64,000 bases of DNA from Serratia ureilytica (GCF_013375155.1 NZ_JABXOF010000012.1:152956-216955), one strand, 5' to 3'; shown: positions 40,203-50,260, numbered from the stretch's first letter. Made by a program: numbers and translations. Notes: generated from the letters alone by a model not told the origin.

Positions 40203-42281
40203 TTATTGATCGCGCAGTTTGCGCTTGAGCCAGATGCCGTGGTGCGGGCGCTGGCGCCAGGCCAGCGACGAAATGGTGTGCATCACGCTCAGGTGCGACA
40301 AAATGCGCCGCAGATGGCGCTCCATCTCGGTAACGGGCATGTCCGGATGCAGATCCGGCGGCTGCATGATGCCGCTGTTGCCGCTGCTCGGGCCGTCGTA
40401 TTCCAACCGCTGCTGGCAGCTTTGCAGCGCGATTTCACAGGTCTGCAGATACTCTTCCGCCAGTTTCGGCGTCAGCATGTAGTGCTCGCGTGCCAGAATG
40501 GTCATGGCGTTCAGGTGTTCGACGATGAACTGGCTGTGAGTGACCCACAGCCGCATGTCCGCCAGATAGTTTGACGCGAACCCCGGCTCTTGCATCGCCT
40601 GATTGAGCGAGGTGAACAGCGCGTTGTGTGCCTGGTTGACCTGCATGCGGGTATAGGCCAACGCGGTGGCGTCCGGTTCCGGTTGCTTCAGCATCAGCCG
40701 CAGCGCGGCTTGATCGTTCTCCAGCGCCTGATGGGCATTCTTGCGCAGCAGCCCGCTTTGCCACTGCGGCCACAGCCAAATGGTGCCGCCGAACGCCAGC
40801 ACGCAGCCGATCAGCGTATCGATCAGGCGCGGTACCAGAAAATGCGAGCCGTTCAGCGCCAGCAGCTGCAGGGTGTAAACCGCCGTGACCGTAAAGCCAA
40901 TCACCGACAGCCCGTAGTTCTTGCGCGAAACCAGGTAGGCCAGCAGCGTGATCACCAGCATGATGCTCAGCGTTTCTCCCTCCGGCAACTGCAGCTGCAG
41001 CAGCCCGGCTGCCAGCAATAGCCCGGCAATCGTGCCCAGCGCACGGTGCTGAATACGCACCCGGGTGGCGTTATACCCGTTTTGGCTCACCAGCATGATG
41101 GTGAGCAGGATCCAGTAAGGCTTCGGCAGGTTGAATACCGCACCCAGGCTGCTGCCGACCGCCAGCGTTACGCCCAGCCGCGCGGCGTTGCGCAGGGCGG
41201 TGGATTTGAACGACAGATAGCTGACCAGCGCCGGCCAAAACGGCAGGCGGTGCTGGCCGGGCATCAGGTCGCGGCGGTACAGCGGATGCTGGGTGCGCAG
41301 CAGGCGGGCGATGCGGCTGAAGTGGTAATAACAAAACTGGCCGACCGGATTATCGGGATGCTGCGCCGCCATTTTTTCCAGCGCCGCCAGCTCGTGGGTC
41401 ATGGAGAAGCGCTTCGAATATTGATGATAGAGAATATCGTGCGCCACCACGCGCAGCCGGCCGGCGATCACCTGAGCATTGCGGCGAATGATCGCTTCGG
41501 CCTGGCTCTGCTCCACCAGTTTTTGCACCTCTTCCGGCAGATGCAGGCTGACGGTGATGTGCTCCTGCAGGTCCATCGCCACCTGAAAGGCGCGCTGCAG
41601 GCGCTTTTGCTCGAGATTGTTGGCGTGCGGCAGGAAATTAAGCTGTTGGTACAACAGGCTGATCAGGTCCATCACCTTTTGCTGGCGCACCAGCAGCGGC
41701 GGCAGCGCGGTCTGCGGATCGGTGTGCTGGGTCAGCAGCGAGTATTTGGCTTCGAAATAGTCCGCCAGTTCCAGATAGAGCTGGCTCAGCGTCTCGCGCA
41801 TCGGCTGCTCTTTCCACAGCTTGAACCAGAACCAGGTGAATAAGCCATACCAGGCGGTGCCGATCGCGTACAGCAGCGGCGCCTGCCAGATAGGCACCGT
41901 GCCGGCCGTGCTGAGGGCGAAGATGGCGGCCACCAGCGCCGCCGGCAACAGCCGGGCGTGCAGCGGGCTGATTTCGCCGGTGACGCCGAGCAGCAGCGCC
42001 AGGCCCAGCATCAGCGCCGGCAGCGGCACGTGCCACAGCAGGGCCTGTTGCAGCAGCACGCTGCTGAAGGCGAACAGCGAACCGCCGACGATCAGTCGTT
42101 TAAAGAAGCGCTTATGCGGCGTATCCAGCCCGGCGATATTGCAGCAGGCGGGCACGAGGGAGAACATCAGGCCGAGCTGCAGCTGGCCTATCAGCAGGCC
42201 GAACAGCACCGGCAGGCACAACACCAGCGTTTGTCGCAGTGCGTAGTTGATTTCCGGGTGGTAGATCAGGCGGCGCCACAT
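40203..42281 (-). CDS. yhfK: FUSC-family inner-membrane protein YhfK
   Basis: A 692-residue member of the YccS/YhfK (FUSC) family. Two blocks of membrane segments (about residues 12-140 and 385-510) are each followed by a long cytoplasmic helical region, as in aromatic-acid efflux-type proteins. The molecular function is not established. It is downstream of crp on the same strand, separated by a strong terminator, as in E. coli (where it has about 700 residues). Confidence 0.92.
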   Translation of the reverse strand: MWRRLIYHPEINYALRQTLVLCLPVLFGLLIGQLQLGLMFSLVPACCNIAGLDTPHKRFFKRLIVGGSLFAFSSVLLQQALLWHVPLPALMLGLALLLGVTGEISPLHARLLPAALVAAIFALSTAGTVPIWQAPLLYAIGTAWYGLFTWFWFKLWKEQPMRETLSQLYLELADYFEAKYSLLTQHTDPQTALPPLLVRQQKVMDLISLLYQQLNFLPHANNLEQKRLQRAFQVAMDLQEHITVSLHLPEEVQKLVEQSQAEAIIRRNAQVIAGRLRVVAHDILYHQYSKRFSMTHELAALEKMAAQHPDNPVGQFCYYHFSRIARLLRTQHPLYRRDLMPGQHRLPFWPALVSYLSFKSTALRNAARLGVTLAVGSSLGAVFNLPKPYWILLTIMLVSQNGYNATRVRIQHRALGTIAGLLLAAGLLQLQLPEGETLSIMLVITLLAYLVSRKNYGLSVIGFTVTAVYTLQLLALNGSHFLVPRLIDTLIGCVLAFGGTIWLWPQWQSGLLRKNAHQALENDQAALRLMLKQPEPDATALAYTRMQVNQAHNALFTSLNQAMQEPGFASNYLADMRLWVTHSQFIVEHLNAMTILAREHYMLTPKLAEEYLQTCEIALQSCQQRLEYDGPSSGNSGIMQPPDLHPDMPVTEMERHLRRILSHLSVMHTISSLAWRQRPHHGIWLKRKLRDQ

Positions 42282-42295
42282 GGCAGAGAGCAGAC

Positions 42296-42326
42296 AAAAA
42301 AACGGCGCAGACTGCGCCGTTTTTTC
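42296..42326 (-). terminator. Rho-independent terminator of crp
   Basis: AACGGCGC (42301-42308) pairs with GCGCCGTT (42314-42321) with a 5-nt loop, extended by A-T pairs. On the minus strand the stem ends in a T tract, 6 nt past the crp stop. Confidence 0.92.
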
Positions 42327-42331
42327 AGGGA

Positions 42332-42964
42332 TTAACGGGTGCCGTAGACGACAATGGTTTTGCCGTGGGCGGAAATCAGGTTTTGATCTTCCAGCATTTT
42401 CAGAATACGGCCAACGGTTTCACGCGAGCAGCCGACGATCTGGCCGATCTCCTGACGGGTGATCTTGATCTGCATGCCGTCCGGGTGAGTCATGGCGTCG
42501 GGTTGCTTCGCCAGATTCAGCAGGGTTTGCGCGATGCGGCCGGTAACGTCCAGGAAGGCGAGGTTGCCCACTTTTTCGGAGGTGACCTGCAGGCGGCTCG
42601 CCATTTGGGCGGACAGACGCATCAGGATGTCCGGGTTCACCTGGATCAGCTGGCGGAATTTCTTGTAGGAAATTTCGGCCACTTCACAGGCGGTTTTCGC
42701 GCGAACCCAGGCGCTGCGCTCCTGGCCTTCTTCGAACAATCCGAGCTCGCCGATGAAATCCCCCTGGTTGAGGTAGGACAGGATCATCTCTTTACCTTCT
42801 TCATCCTTGATCAGCACCGCGACGGAGCCTTTCACGATGTAGTAAAGCGTTTCGGCCTTTTCACCTTGGTGAATCAGCGTACTCTTCGATGGATATTTGT
42901 GGATATGGCAATGAGACAGGAACCATTCGAGAGTAGGGTCTGTTTGCGGTTTGCCGAGAACCAT
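42332..42964 (-). CDS. crp: cAMP receptor protein (CRP)
   Basis: A 210-residue global regulator that binds cAMP and activates catabolic and other promoters. The cAMP-binding beta roll includes [22 protein letters not shown], the long dimerisation helix follows, and the C-terminal helix-turn-helix is [21 protein letters not shown]. The sequence looks nearly identical to E. coli CRP. It has a 382-bp divergent region toward yhfA holding its promoter and a leader of about 130 nt. Confidence 0.99.
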   Translation of the reverse strand: MVLGKPQTDPTLEWFLSHCHIHKYPSKSTLIHQGEKAETLYYIVKGSVAVLIKDEEGKEMILSYLNQGDFIGELGLFEEGQERSAWVRAKTACEVAEISYKKFRQLIQVNPDILMRLSAQMASRLQVTSEKVGNLAFLDVTGRIAQTLLNLAKQPDAMTHPDGMQIKITRQEIGQIVGCSRETVGRILKMLEDQNLISAHGKTIVVYGTR

Positions 42965-43346
42965 TCGCTGTTATCCTCTGTTGTTATCGCTGCCTTGTGT
43001 CACAGGGGTCAGAGTTCCCTGTAAAACCCGCCTGTAGCCGCAGTCATGAGCGAGGGCTACCGGCAAGTTTTGAGGCGTGTCATAAAAATACGCTGTCGCT
43101 CTAGCATATTAACTTGCCGTAAGCGCTGCAAGCTACATTCTGTTAACATACCGGTAAAGGAGCCTTTCTCTGGGCGTTTCCCTGAAATTCAGTGTCCCGG
43201 AAAGATTTATTGCGGCTCTGTTTGTAGCACAGAGTAAGGCGGGTGTCTCGTGTTGTCTCGCTTCAGCATGATTAGCATCAGGTTACGTTGCCTGTTTCTA
43301 TGCGAAAGCGTACTCTGATTTTAAGAAATCAACCGGAGTGACCAGA
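42965..43346. other. crp-yhfA divergent intergenic region
   Basis: This 382-bp stretch has no gene. It contains the crp promoter candidate (43103-43131) and leader, and must contain a yhfA promoter on the plus strand that I could not place. A small CTCTGT/ACAGAG hairpin (43216-43234) is visible. No clear CRP-binding site was found, although E. coli crp is autoregulated. Confidence 0.6.
43103..43131 (-). promoter_or_regulatory. crp promoter candidate
   Basis: Minus strand TTGCAG (43126-43131), 17-bp spacer, TATGCT (43103-43108). I recall the same TATGCT in the E. coli crp promoter. It predicts a leader of about 130 nt. Confidence 0.55.
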
Positions 43347-43754
43347 ATGCAGGCAAGAGTTAAATGGGTGGAAGGGTTAACGTTTTTGGGGGAATCGGCC
43401 TCCGGCCACCAGGTGCTGATGGACGGCAACGCCGGTGATAAAGCGCCCAGCCCGATGGAGATGGTGCTGATGTCGGTGGGCGGCTGCAGCGCGATCGACG
43501 TGGTGTCCATCCTGCAAAAAGGGCGCAACGACGTGCGCGACTGCGAGGTGAAGCTGACCTCCGAGCGCCGCGAAGAAGCCCCGCGGTTGTTCACCCATAT
43601 CAACCTGCACTTCATCGTTACCGGCCAGGACCTGACCGACAAGATCGTCGAGCGTGCGGTGAACCTGTCGGCGGAGAAGTACTGCTCGGTGGCGCTGATG
43701 CTCAACAAGGCTGCCACGGTGACCCACAGCTTCGAGATCCGCCAACCGGCGTAA
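43347..43754 (+). CDS. yhfA: OsmC/Ohr-family protein YhfA
   Basis: A 135-residue OsmC-like protein. The conserved family motif with a catalytic-type cysteine is in LMSVGGCSAIDVVSIL; a second cysteine lies in the C-terminal helix (SAEKYCSVALML). OsmC/Ohr relatives reduce organic peroxides, but the substrate of YhfA is not established. The start at 43347 has GGAG upstream. It is divergent from crp and convergent with prkB, as in E. coli. Confidence 0.95.
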   Translation: MQARVKWVEGLTFLGESASGHQVLMDGNAGDKAPSPMEMVLMSVGGCSAIDVVSILQKGRNDVRDCEVKLTSERREEAPRLFTHINLHFIVTGQDLTDKIVERAVNLSAEKYCSVALMLNKAATVTHSFEIRQPA

Positions 43755-43762
43755 TCGAAACG

Positions 43763-43785
43763 GAGCGCGGCCCGGCGCCGCGCTC
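43763..43785. terminator. Hairpin between yhfA and prkB
   Basis: GAGCGCGGC (43763-43771) pairs with GCCGCGCTC (43777-43785), 9 bp with a 5-nt loop, in the 38-bp gap between two convergent genes. No strong T tract follows on either side. Confidence 0.5.
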
Positions 43786-43792
43786 AACGCAT

Positions 43793-44662
43793 TTATTCGA
43801 TCTTCTTGCCTTCCAGCAACCGCTGCACCAGCGGCGCCATGATCAGCTCCATCGCCAGCCCCATCTTGCCGCCCGGCACCACTAACGTATTGATGTGTGA
43901 GATAAACGAGCCCTGCAGCATCGCCAGCAAATAGGGGAAATCTATCTGATCCAGCCCGCGGAAGTGGATCACCACGAAGCTTTCGTCCAGTGAGGGAATC
44001 GCCTTGGCAGCGAACGGGTTGGAGGTGTCCACCGTCGGCACGCGCTGGAAGTTGATGTGGGTGCGCGAGAACTGCGGCGTGATGTAGTTGATGTAATCTT
44101 CCATCGAACGCACCACCGAATCCATCACCGCTTCGCGAGAGTGGCCGCGCTCGCCGGTATCGCGGATCAGTTTCTGAATCCACTCCAGGTTGACGATCGG
44201 CACCACGCCGACCAGCAGATCGACGTGGTTGGCCACGTCATGGTGCTCGGTGACCACACCGCCGTGCAGCCCCTCGTAGAACAGCACGTCGGTCGGCGCC
44301 GGCAGCGGCTCCCACGGGGTGAAGGTGCCCGGCACCTGATTGTAGGGTACCGCTTCGTCGTAGGTGTGCAGGTACTTGCGCGAACGGCCGGTGCCATTTT
44401 TGCCGTACTCGATAAAGCTCTGCTGCAGCAGACCGAAGTCGTTGGCCTCGGGGCCGAAATAGCTGATGTGTCTGCCCAGATCGCGCGCCTTGCGGATCGC
44501 CGCGTCCATTTCCGGCCGGGTGTAGCGGTGGAAGCTGTCGCCCTCCAGCTCGGCGGCGCGAATGTTGAGCTGTTGGAAGATTTTGCGGAACGCCACGCTG
44601 GTGGTGGTGGTGCCGGCGCCGCTGGAACCGGTCACCGCGATAACGGGATGTTTGGCAGACAT
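43793..44662 (-). CDS. prkB: Phosphoribulokinase-like protein PrkB
   Basis: A 289-residue P-loop kinase of the phosphoribulokinase/uridine kinase family. MSAKHPVIAVTGSSGAGTTTTSVAF holds the nucleotide-binding loop, and the protein follows E. coli PrkB closely. No Calvin-cycle genes are nearby, and the physiological substrate in heterotrophic enterobacteria is unclear. ATG at 44662 is taken, giving the exact E. coli length; a GTG four codons upstream is in frame. Confidence 0.93.
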   Translation of the reverse strand: MSAKHPVIAVTGSSGAGTTTTSVAFRKIFQQLNIRAAELEGDSFHRYTRPEMDAAIRKARDLGRHISYFGPEANDFGLLQQSFIEYGKNGTGRSRKYLHTYDEAVPYNQVPGTFTPWEPLPAPTDVLFYEGLHGGVVTEHHDVANHVDLLVGVVPIVNLEWIQKLIRDTGERGHSREAVMDSVVRSMEDYINYITPQFSRTHINFQRVPTVDTSNPFAAKAIPSLDESFVVIHFRGLDQIDFPYLLAMLQGSFISHINTLVVPGGKMGLAMELIMAPLVQRLLEGKKIE

Positions 44663-44813
44663 GGTAGTTGTCACTCCGTGTTGAATGCGCCGGCGTCAGG
44701 GGATTATTGTGGCTCTTGTTGACGCTCTCTATGTCAGGAAAAAATGGCGCGCGCTGGTTTGCAATGTCCCATTGTTACCTGATTTTTTCCGTCAGTCATA
44801 GAACCGGGCGCCA

Positions 44814-45047
44814 CTAAATTTCTTCCTGCCCGGCGCGGATCTGACCGCGCGGCATGATGTTGACGCTCTCATGCAGTTCCGACCACACCAGCACCACCTC
44901 GCCGTTTTTCAGCTGGCGGCGCACGTCCTCCACCTTCTGCTCCAGCGATCGTTCGTGCTCGCCGTAATCGGTGCCTTCACGCAGCACAAAGGATTCGATC
45001 AGGCTGTTCAGGGTGTCGGTTGCCAGTTCTTGCCAGGGAATGATCAC
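44814..45047 (-). CDS. yheU: Small conserved protein YheU (UPF0270)
   Basis: A 77-residue small protein; [21 protein letters not shown] and [17 protein letters not shown] are its family signature. The start is a GTG at 45047 whose GTGA overlaps the yheT stop, giving a protein near the E. coli length (72); an upstream start at 45101 would lie inside yheT. Function unknown; coupled to yheT. Confidence 0.88.
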   Translation of the reverse strand: MIIPWQELATDTLNSLIESFVLREGTDYGEHERSLEQKVEDVRRQLKNGEVVLVWSELHESVNIMPRGQIRAGQEEI

Positions 45048-46024
45048 GTCGGGATGTCCAGATAAGGGGAAAGCCAGGCCGGAATGCGATGCTCCAGCCA
45101 CATGTGCGGTTTTTTCAGCGTGCCGCCGACAAAGCCGACGTGGCCGCCGAACTCGGTCAGCTGATATTCGATATTGCGCGGCAGGCCGGCGACGTCGGGG
45201 ATCACCTCATGGGTCATGAAGGGATCGTCCTTCGCATGGATGATCAGCAGCGGCGTTTGGATCGCCGGCAACAGCGGCAGGGCGCTGCAGCGGCGATAAT
45301 AATCGGTGGCGTCGCTGAAGCCGTGAATGCGCGAGGTGATGGCGTCGTCGAATTCGCGGATGCGCCGCAACCCGTTCAGCTGTGACAGCTTGAGCGGCAG
45401 GGTGTCCGGGTAGTGCAACAGCTTGCGGGTGGCGTTTTGTTTCAGCTGCCCCAACAGGTAGCGCTGATAGACGCGGGAGAAACCTTGCTCCATGCGATAG
45501 GCGCAGGGCTCCAGCATCAGCGGCGCCGAGACCACCACCGCCGCCTGCAGCAGGCTGTCGGCGCCTTGCTGCGCCAGATAACAGGCCAGCATGTTGCCGC
45601 CGAGCGAAACGCCTACTGCCGCGGTTGGCACCTCGCCGTAGCTGTCGTGCAGCCAGCGCAGGAAGAAACGCGCGTCTTCGGTTTCGCCGGAGTGGTAGAT
45701 GCGCTGTTTGCGGTTGGGCACGCCGCTGCAGCCGCGAAAGTGCATCACCACCCCGAGCCAGCCACGTTCGCGCCAGGCGTTGAGCAGGCCATGCGCGTAG
45801 GGGCTGTAGAAGCTGCCCTCCAGACCGTGGAACAGCACCGCGCGCGGTTTATCGCGCGCCTGCGCCGGATCCTCGCTCCAGGCGAGATCGACGAAATCGC
45901 CGTCGGGCAATTCCAGCCGTTGCCAATGCGGTTTCAATAACACGCGGCGGCGCACCAGCCGCGGCAACAGCGTTTGCAGGTGCGGGTTACTGGCCCCGGT
46001 CAGGGGGCGAAAGACGTCATGCAT
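45044..46024 (-). CDS. yheT: Alpha/beta hydrolase YheT
   Basis: A 326-residue alpha/beta-hydrolase fold protein of the YheT/ABHD family. The catalytic triad is seen as the nucleophile in [14 protein letters not shown], the acid in [15 protein letters not shown] and the histidine in [12 protein letters not shown]. The specific substrate is not known. It overlaps yheU by 4 nt. In E. coli it is next to yheS; here a seven-gene accessory block (LysE, PhzF, tauABCD and a palindrome) lies between them. Confidence 0.93.
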   Translation of the reverse strand: MHDVFRPLTGASNPHLQTLLPRLVRRRVLLKPHWQRLELPDGDFVDLAWSEDPAQARDKPRAVLFHGLEGSFYSPYAHGLLNAWRERGWLGVVMHFRGCSGVPNRKQRIYHSGETEDARFFLRWLHDSYGEVPTAAVGVSLGGNMLACYLAQQGADSLLQAAVVVSAPLMLEPCAYRMEQGFSRVYQRYLLGQLKQNATRKLLHYPDTLPLKLSQLNGLRRIREFDDAITSRIHGFSDATDYYRRCSALPLLPAIQTPLLIIHAKDDPFMTHEVIPDVAGLPRNIEYQLTEFGGHVGFVGGTLKKPHMWLEHRIPAWLSPYLDIPT

Positions 46025-46143
46025 AGGCGGAGTAAAAATGTTGTTGGCGACTATTGTGAGATCCCAGGCGCACTGTTAGCTTCAATACCAATAACTGACA
46101 ATGATACTGCAAAAAAGCGCCTTGGGTGAGGAGCACCCGTGCC

Positions 46144-46746
46144 ATGGAACCGAGTTTATTCCTTTCGATGCTGGGCTTCCTGTGGGTCGCCGCCATCACG
46201 CCTGGCCCCAATAACCTGCTGCTGACCACCTCCGGCGCTCATTTCGGCTTTATGCGTTCGCTGTGGCTGATGATCGGCATCATGCTCGGCATGCAAAGCA
46301 TTTTGCTGCTGGTGGCCTTCGGCGTCGGCAGCCTGATCCTGGTTTACCCGTCGCTGCACCTGATCCTGAAAATCCTCGGCAGTTTGTACCTGCTGTGGCT
46401 GGCGTGGAAAGTCGCCACCGCCGCCTATGAAAAGCTGGAAACCGACGTGGCGCCGCCGCAGCCGGTGCGGCTGTATCAGGGCTGGCTGTTGCAGTTCCTC
46501 AACCCGAAAGCCTGGCTGATGGCGCTGGGCGCGGTGGCGAGCTTCAGTCTGGCGGGCGATAAGTACAACGGTTCCATTGCGGCGATCGCGCTGGGCATTT
46601 TGGCGGTCAACATCGTCGCCGGCGTTATCTGGCTGGCGTTCGGCACGGTGATCGGCCGCCTGCTGCGCAGCAAAAAGGCCTGGATTATCTTCAACGTTTC
46701 CATGGGGCTGCTGACTGCAGCCTGTGTATTACTGATTTGGCATTAA
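46144..46746 (+). CDS. LysE/RhtB-family amino-acid exporter
   Basis: A 200-residue inner-membrane exporter of the LysE/RhtB family. The signature ITPGPNNLLLTTSGAHFGF and five to six hydrophobic segments across the length identify it. Substrates in this family are amino acids or homoserine-like compounds; this one's is unknown. The ATG at 46144 follows GAGGAG; frames opening earlier are leader. The phzF-family gene starts 11 nt after it, so the two are probably co-transcribed. Absent from this location in E. coli. Confidence 0.9.
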   Translation: MEPSLFLSMLGFLWVAAITPGPNNLLLTTSGAHFGFMRSLWLMIGIMLGMQSILLLVAFGVGSLILVYPSLHLILKILGSLYLLWLAWKVATAAYEKLETDVAPPQPVRLYQGWLLQFLNPKAWLMALGAVASFSLAGDKYNGSIAAIALGILAVNIVAGVIWLAFGTVIGRLLRSKKAWIIFNVSMGLLTAACVLLIWH

Positions 46747-46757
46747 GGAGCGGAACG

Positions 46758-47540
46758 ATGGCGGAAAACTATTATCACGTGGTCGCCTTTACCGGTGAGG
46801 GGCTGCGCGGCAACCCGGCCGGGGTCTGCCTGCTGACGCAGCCACTGCCGACGGAGCGGCTGCAGGCGATCGCCAACGAGATCGGCCTGCCGGAGACCAG
46901 CTTTGTCTGGGATGACGGCGACATGACCGCCATTCGCTGGTTTACCCCGGAGCGTGAGGTCGATCTTTGCGGCCATGGCACGCTGGCGGCGGCGCATGTG
47001 ATGTTCAGCGCGGTTAACCCGGCGCTGAAGGATATTCGCTTCAGATCGGCCGGCGGCGAGCTGTTCGTCAAGCGCGATGAGCGGGATGGGGAGCGGCTGG
47101 TGCTTGATTTCCCCGCCAGGCCGCCGCAGAAAGTCGCCGAACCGGCGGGCCTCGCGGCGCTGCTGGGCGTGCAGCCGCAGGAAGTGTGGCAGGCGAAAGC
47201 GCTGCTGGCGGTGGTGGAAAATGAGGCGCAGGTGCGCGCGCTGCGCCCGGACATCCCGGCGCTGATCGCATTGGCCGGCCGCGCGGTGATCGTCACCGCG
47301 CCGGGTGACACCGTGGACTTCGTTTCGCGCTATTTCACGCTCGACGGCGGCGAGGATCCGGTGACCGGTTCCGCGCATTGTACGTTGATGCCTTACTGGA
47401 CGGCGCGTCTCGGCCGCCATCGGCTGCACGCCCGGCAGATTTCGGCGCGCGGCGGCGAGCTGTTCTGCGAACTGCAAGGGGACCGCACGCTGCTCGGCGG
47501 CTACGCTCACGTGTTCTTGCGCGGGACGATCGTGCTGTGA
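46758..47540 (+). CDS. PhzF-family protein
   Basis: A 260-residue PhzF/DapF-fold isomerase-like protein. GEGLRGNPAGVC, the catalytic-type glutamate in GLPETSFVWDDGD, DLCGHGTLAAAHVMF and DPVTGSAHCTLMPYW are the family motifs. PhzF acts in phenazine synthesis only in dedicated clusters; no phenazine genes are here, so the activity is unknown. TAAGGAG precedes the start at 46758. Pairing with a LysE-family exporter suggests a small-molecule or amino-acid-related role, which is inference. Confidence 0.88.
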   Translation: MAENYYHVVAFTGEGLRGNPAGVCLLTQPLPTERLQAIANEIGLPETSFVWDDGDMTAIRWFTPEREVDLCGHGTLAAAHVMFSAVNPALKDIRFRSAGGELFVKRDERDGERLVLDFPARPPQKVAEPAGLAALLGVQPQEVWQAKALLAVVENEAQVRALRPDIPALIALAGRAVIVTAPGDTVDFVSRYFTLDGGEDPVTGSAHCTLMPYWTARLGRHRLHARQISARGGELFCELQGDRTLLGGYAHVFLRGTIVL

Positions 47541-47550
47541 TTCGCTTTAA

Positions 47551-47567
47551 TATTACCTAAGGTAATA
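47551..47567. promoter_or_regulatory. 17-bp palindrome between phzF-type gene and tauA
   Basis: TATTACCT-A-AGGTAATA is a perfect inverted repeat 10 bp after the phzF-family stop and 87 bp before tauA. It could be an operator for the tau operon or, as a hairpin followed by TTTTTTA, part of a terminator for the upstream pair. Confidence 0.5.
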
Positions 47568-47654
47568 AAGAAGACTTTTTTATTCTTTTATCGCCCGTCA
47601 TCGCTCAGATAAAACTGTCAGCAACTGAACAGATTTTTATCAACGGAGCGGAAC

Positions 47655-48650
47655 ATGGCGGGCAAACTCTTTTCTTTACGCAACGCGGCGCTGCTGGCGC
47701 TGTCGCTCAGCGCTGCCAGCGCCTATGCGGTGGACGTGACCGTGGCGTACCAGACGTCTGCAGAACCGGCCAAGGTGGCGCAGGCGGAAAACAGCTTCGC
47801 CAAACAGTCCGGCGCGACCGTCGGCTGGCGTAAGTTCGACAGCGGTTCCAGCGTGCTGCGTGCGCTGGCCTCCGGCGACGTGCAGATCGGCAATATCGGC
47901 TCCAGCCCGCTGGCGGTGGCCGCCAGCCAAAAACTCCCCATCGAAGTGTTCCTCATCGCCTCGCAGCTCGGCAGTTCCGAAGCGCTGGTGGTGAAGAATG
48001 ACATCAAAAGCCCGCAGGATCTGATCGGCAAGCGCATCGCGGTGCCGTTTATCTCCACCACCCATTACAGCCTGCTGGCCTCGCTCAAACATTGGGGCAT
48101 CAAGCCTGAACAGGTGAAGATCCTCAATCTGCAGCCGCCGGCCATCGCCGCCGCCTGGCAGCGCGGCGACATCGACGGCGCCTACGTCTGGGCGCCGGTG
48201 GTCAACGAACTGGCCAAACAAGGCAAGGTGTTGACCGACTCCGCGCAGGTGGGCGAATGGGGTTCGCCAACCCTGGATGTGTGGGTGGTGCGCAAAGACT
48301 TCGCCGAGAAACATCCCGACGTGGTGACCGCCTTTGCCGCCAGCGCCCTGCAGGCGCAGAAGGCCTACCTGGCAGCGCCGGAACAGTGGCTGAAAGATCC
48401 GAGCCATCTCAGCACCTTGGCGCGCTTGAGCGGCGTGCCGGAAGCGCAGGTGCCGGAGCTGGTGAAGGGGAACCGTTATCTGCCGGTGGCGGATCAGGTC
48501 GCCCAACTCGGCCAGCCGGTGGACAAGGCAATCCGCGATACCGCCGAATTCCTCAAGCAGCAGGGCAAGATCCCGCAGGTCGACAGCGATTACAGCGCTT
48601 ATGTGACCGACCGTTTTGTGAAACAGGTGCAGGCTGCGCCGCAGTCGTAA
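47655..48650 (+). CDS. tauA: Taurine ABC transporter substrate-binding protein
   Basis: A 331-residue periplasmic binding protein. The signal peptide is MAGKLFSLRNAALLALSLSA...AYA, cleaved before VDVTVAYQTSAEP. The SsuA/TauA fold is seen in ASGDVQIGNIGSSPLAVAAS and DLIGKRIAVPFISTTHYSLLA. The first gene of tauABCD; it would deliver taurine or another small alkanesulfonate to TauBC. SsuA is a close relative, but the tauD neighbour fixes the assignment. In E. coli the operon is expressed under sulfate starvation through Cbl/CysB. Confidence 0.94.
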   Translation: MAGKLFSLRNAALLALSLSAASAYAVDVTVAYQTSAEPAKVAQAENSFAKQSGATVGWRKFDSGSSVLRALASGDVQIGNIGSSPLAVAASQKLPIEVFLIASQLGSSEALVVKNDIKSPQDLIGKRIAVPFISTTHYSLLASLKHWGIKPEQVKILNLQPPAIAAAWQRGDIDGAYVWAPVVNELAKQGKVLTDSAQVGEWGSPTLDVWVVRKDFAEKHPDVVTAFAASALQAQKAYLAAPEQWLKDPSHLSTLARLSGVPEAQVPELVKGNRYLPVADQVAQLGQPVDKAIRDTAEFLKQQGKIPQVDSDYSAYVTDRFVKQVQAAPQS

Positions 48651-48659
48651 GGAAGCAGG

Positions 48660-49427
48660 ATGCTAAACGTCAGCCATCTTTCAGCAGAATATCAGGGGCG
48701 GCCCGCGCTGCGTGACGTGTCGTTCCAGATCGCCGCCGGGCAACTGGTGGTGGTGCTCGGCCCGTCGGGCTGCGGCAAAACCACGCTGCTGAATTTAATC
48801 GCCGGGTTTATCGAGCCTTCAGCTGGCAGCATCACGCTGGATGGAACGTCCGTTCATGGCCCAAGCGCCGAACGGGGCGTGGTGTTCCAGCATGAGGGTT
48901 TACTGCCGTGGCGTAACGTGGTGGACAACGTCGAGTTCGGCCTGCAGCTGGCCGGCGTCGGCAAGGCGCAGCGCCGCCAGGTGGCGGAGCAGATGTTGCA
49001 GCGCGTCGGTCTGGCCGGTTACGAGCGGCATTTCATCTGGCAGCTTTCCGGCGGCATGCGCCAACGCGTCGGCATCGCCCGCGCCCTGGCCGCCGATCCG
49101 CGTCTGCTGTTGCTGGATGAACCGTTCGGCGCGCTGGACGCGTTCACTCGCGAGCAGATGCAAGAGCTGCTGCTGACCATCTGGCGCGATACCGGCAAGC
49201 AGGTGCTGCTGATCACTCACGATATTGAAGAGGCGGTGTTCCTCGCCAGCGAGCTGTTGCTGCTGTCGCCGGGGCCGGGGCAGGTGGTGGAGCGGCTGTC
49301 GCTGAACTTCGGCCAACGCTATGCCGACGGCGAAGCCTGCCGCTCGATTAAGTCCGATCCTGAATTTATCGCGCAGCGCGAATACGTGCTGGGCAAAGTT
49401 TTCCAACAGCGCGAGGCCTTGTTATGA
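48660..49427 (+). CDS. tauB: Taurine ABC transporter ATPase
   Basis: A 255-residue ABC ATPase. Walker A is [15 protein letters not shown], the Q loop [11 protein letters not shown], the signature [15 protein letters not shown], Walker [16 protein letters not shown] and the switch histidine [10 protein letters not shown]. It lies 9 nt after tauA, with AAGGAAGCAGG upstream, and overlaps tauC by 4 nt. It would energise taurine uptake with TauC in the inner membrane. Confidence 0.95.
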   Translation: MLNVSHLSAEYQGRPALRDVSFQIAAGQLVVVLGPSGCGKTTLLNLIAGFIEPSAGSITLDGTSVHGPSAERGVVFQHEGLLPWRNVVDNVEFGLQLAGVGKAQRRQVAEQMLQRVGLAGYERHFIWQLSGGMRQRVGIARALAADPRLLLLDEPFGALDAFTREQMQELLLTIWRDTGKQVLLITHDIEEAVFLASELLLLSPGPGQVVERLSLNFGQRYADGEACRSIKSDPEFIAQREYVLGKVFQQREALL

Positions 49428-50260
49428 GCCTGCATTCCACGTTAAAGGCCGCGGCGCAGCCGCAGGGCAAAGCGACGCGCCGTTTCAGCGTGCCGCGCAA
49501 CGTTTGGCTGAGCGGCGCCACGCTGTTGACGGTGTTGATCGTCTGGTGGGGCGTGACGGCGCTGCAGCTGATCAGCCCGCTGTTCCTGCCGGCGCCGCAG
49601 CAGGTATTGCATCAGCTGATCACCATCGCCAGCCCGCAAGGCTTTATGGACGCCACGCTGTGGCAGCATCTGGCGGCCAGCCTGGGGCGCATTTTGGTGG
49701 CGCTGCTGGCGGCGGTGATCGTCGGCATTCCGGTGGGCATCGCCATGGGGCTGAACGACACGGTGCGCGGCATCCTCGATCCGCTGATTGAGATCTATCG
49801 TCCGGTGCCGCCGTTGGCGTATTTGCCGCTGATGGTGATTTGGTTCGGCATCGGCGAAACCTCGAAGATCTTGCTGATTTATCTGGCGATTTTCGCGCCG
49901 GTGACGCTGTCCGCCGTGGCCGGCGTGCGCAGCGTGGCGCAGGTACGGGTGCGCGCGGCCCGCGCGTTGGGTGCGACGCGTTGGCAGGTGCTGCGTTTCG
50001 TGGTGCTGCCGAGCGCGCTGCCGGAGATCCTGACCGGCATTCGCATCGGGCTGGGCGTCGGTTGGTCGACGCTGGTGGCCGCCGAACTGATCGCCGCCAC
50101 GCGCGGCCTGGGATTTATGGTGCAATCCGCCGGTGAGTTTCTGGCGACCGACGTGGTGCTGGCCGGCATCGGCGTGATTGCGGTGATTGCATTTGGGTTG
50201 GAGCTGGGGCTGCGCGCCCTGCAGCGCCGATTGACCCCGTGGCATGGAGTACAGCAATGA
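49424..50260 (+). CDS. tauC: Taurine ABC transporter permease
   Basis: A 278-residue inner-membrane permease with about six hydrophobic segments. The EAA-type loop that docks the ATPase is in [21 protein letters not shown]. The N-terminal 30 residues are cytoplasmic and basic. It overlaps tauB and tauD by 4 nt each, so the whole operon is translationally coupled. Confidence 0.95.
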   Translation: MSLHSTLKAAAQPQGKATRRFSVPRNVWLSGATLLTVLIVWWGVTALQLISPLFLPAPQQVLHQLITIASPQGFMDATLWQHLAASLGRILVALLAAVIVGIPVGIAMGLNDTVRGILDPLIEIYRPVPPLAYLPLMVIWFGIGETSKILLIYLAIFAPVTLSAVAGVRSVAQVRVRAARALGATRWQVLRFVVLPSALPEILTGIRIGLGVGWSTLVAAELIAATRGLGFMVQSAGEFLATDVVLAGIGVIAVIAFGLELGLRALQRRLTPWHGVQQ

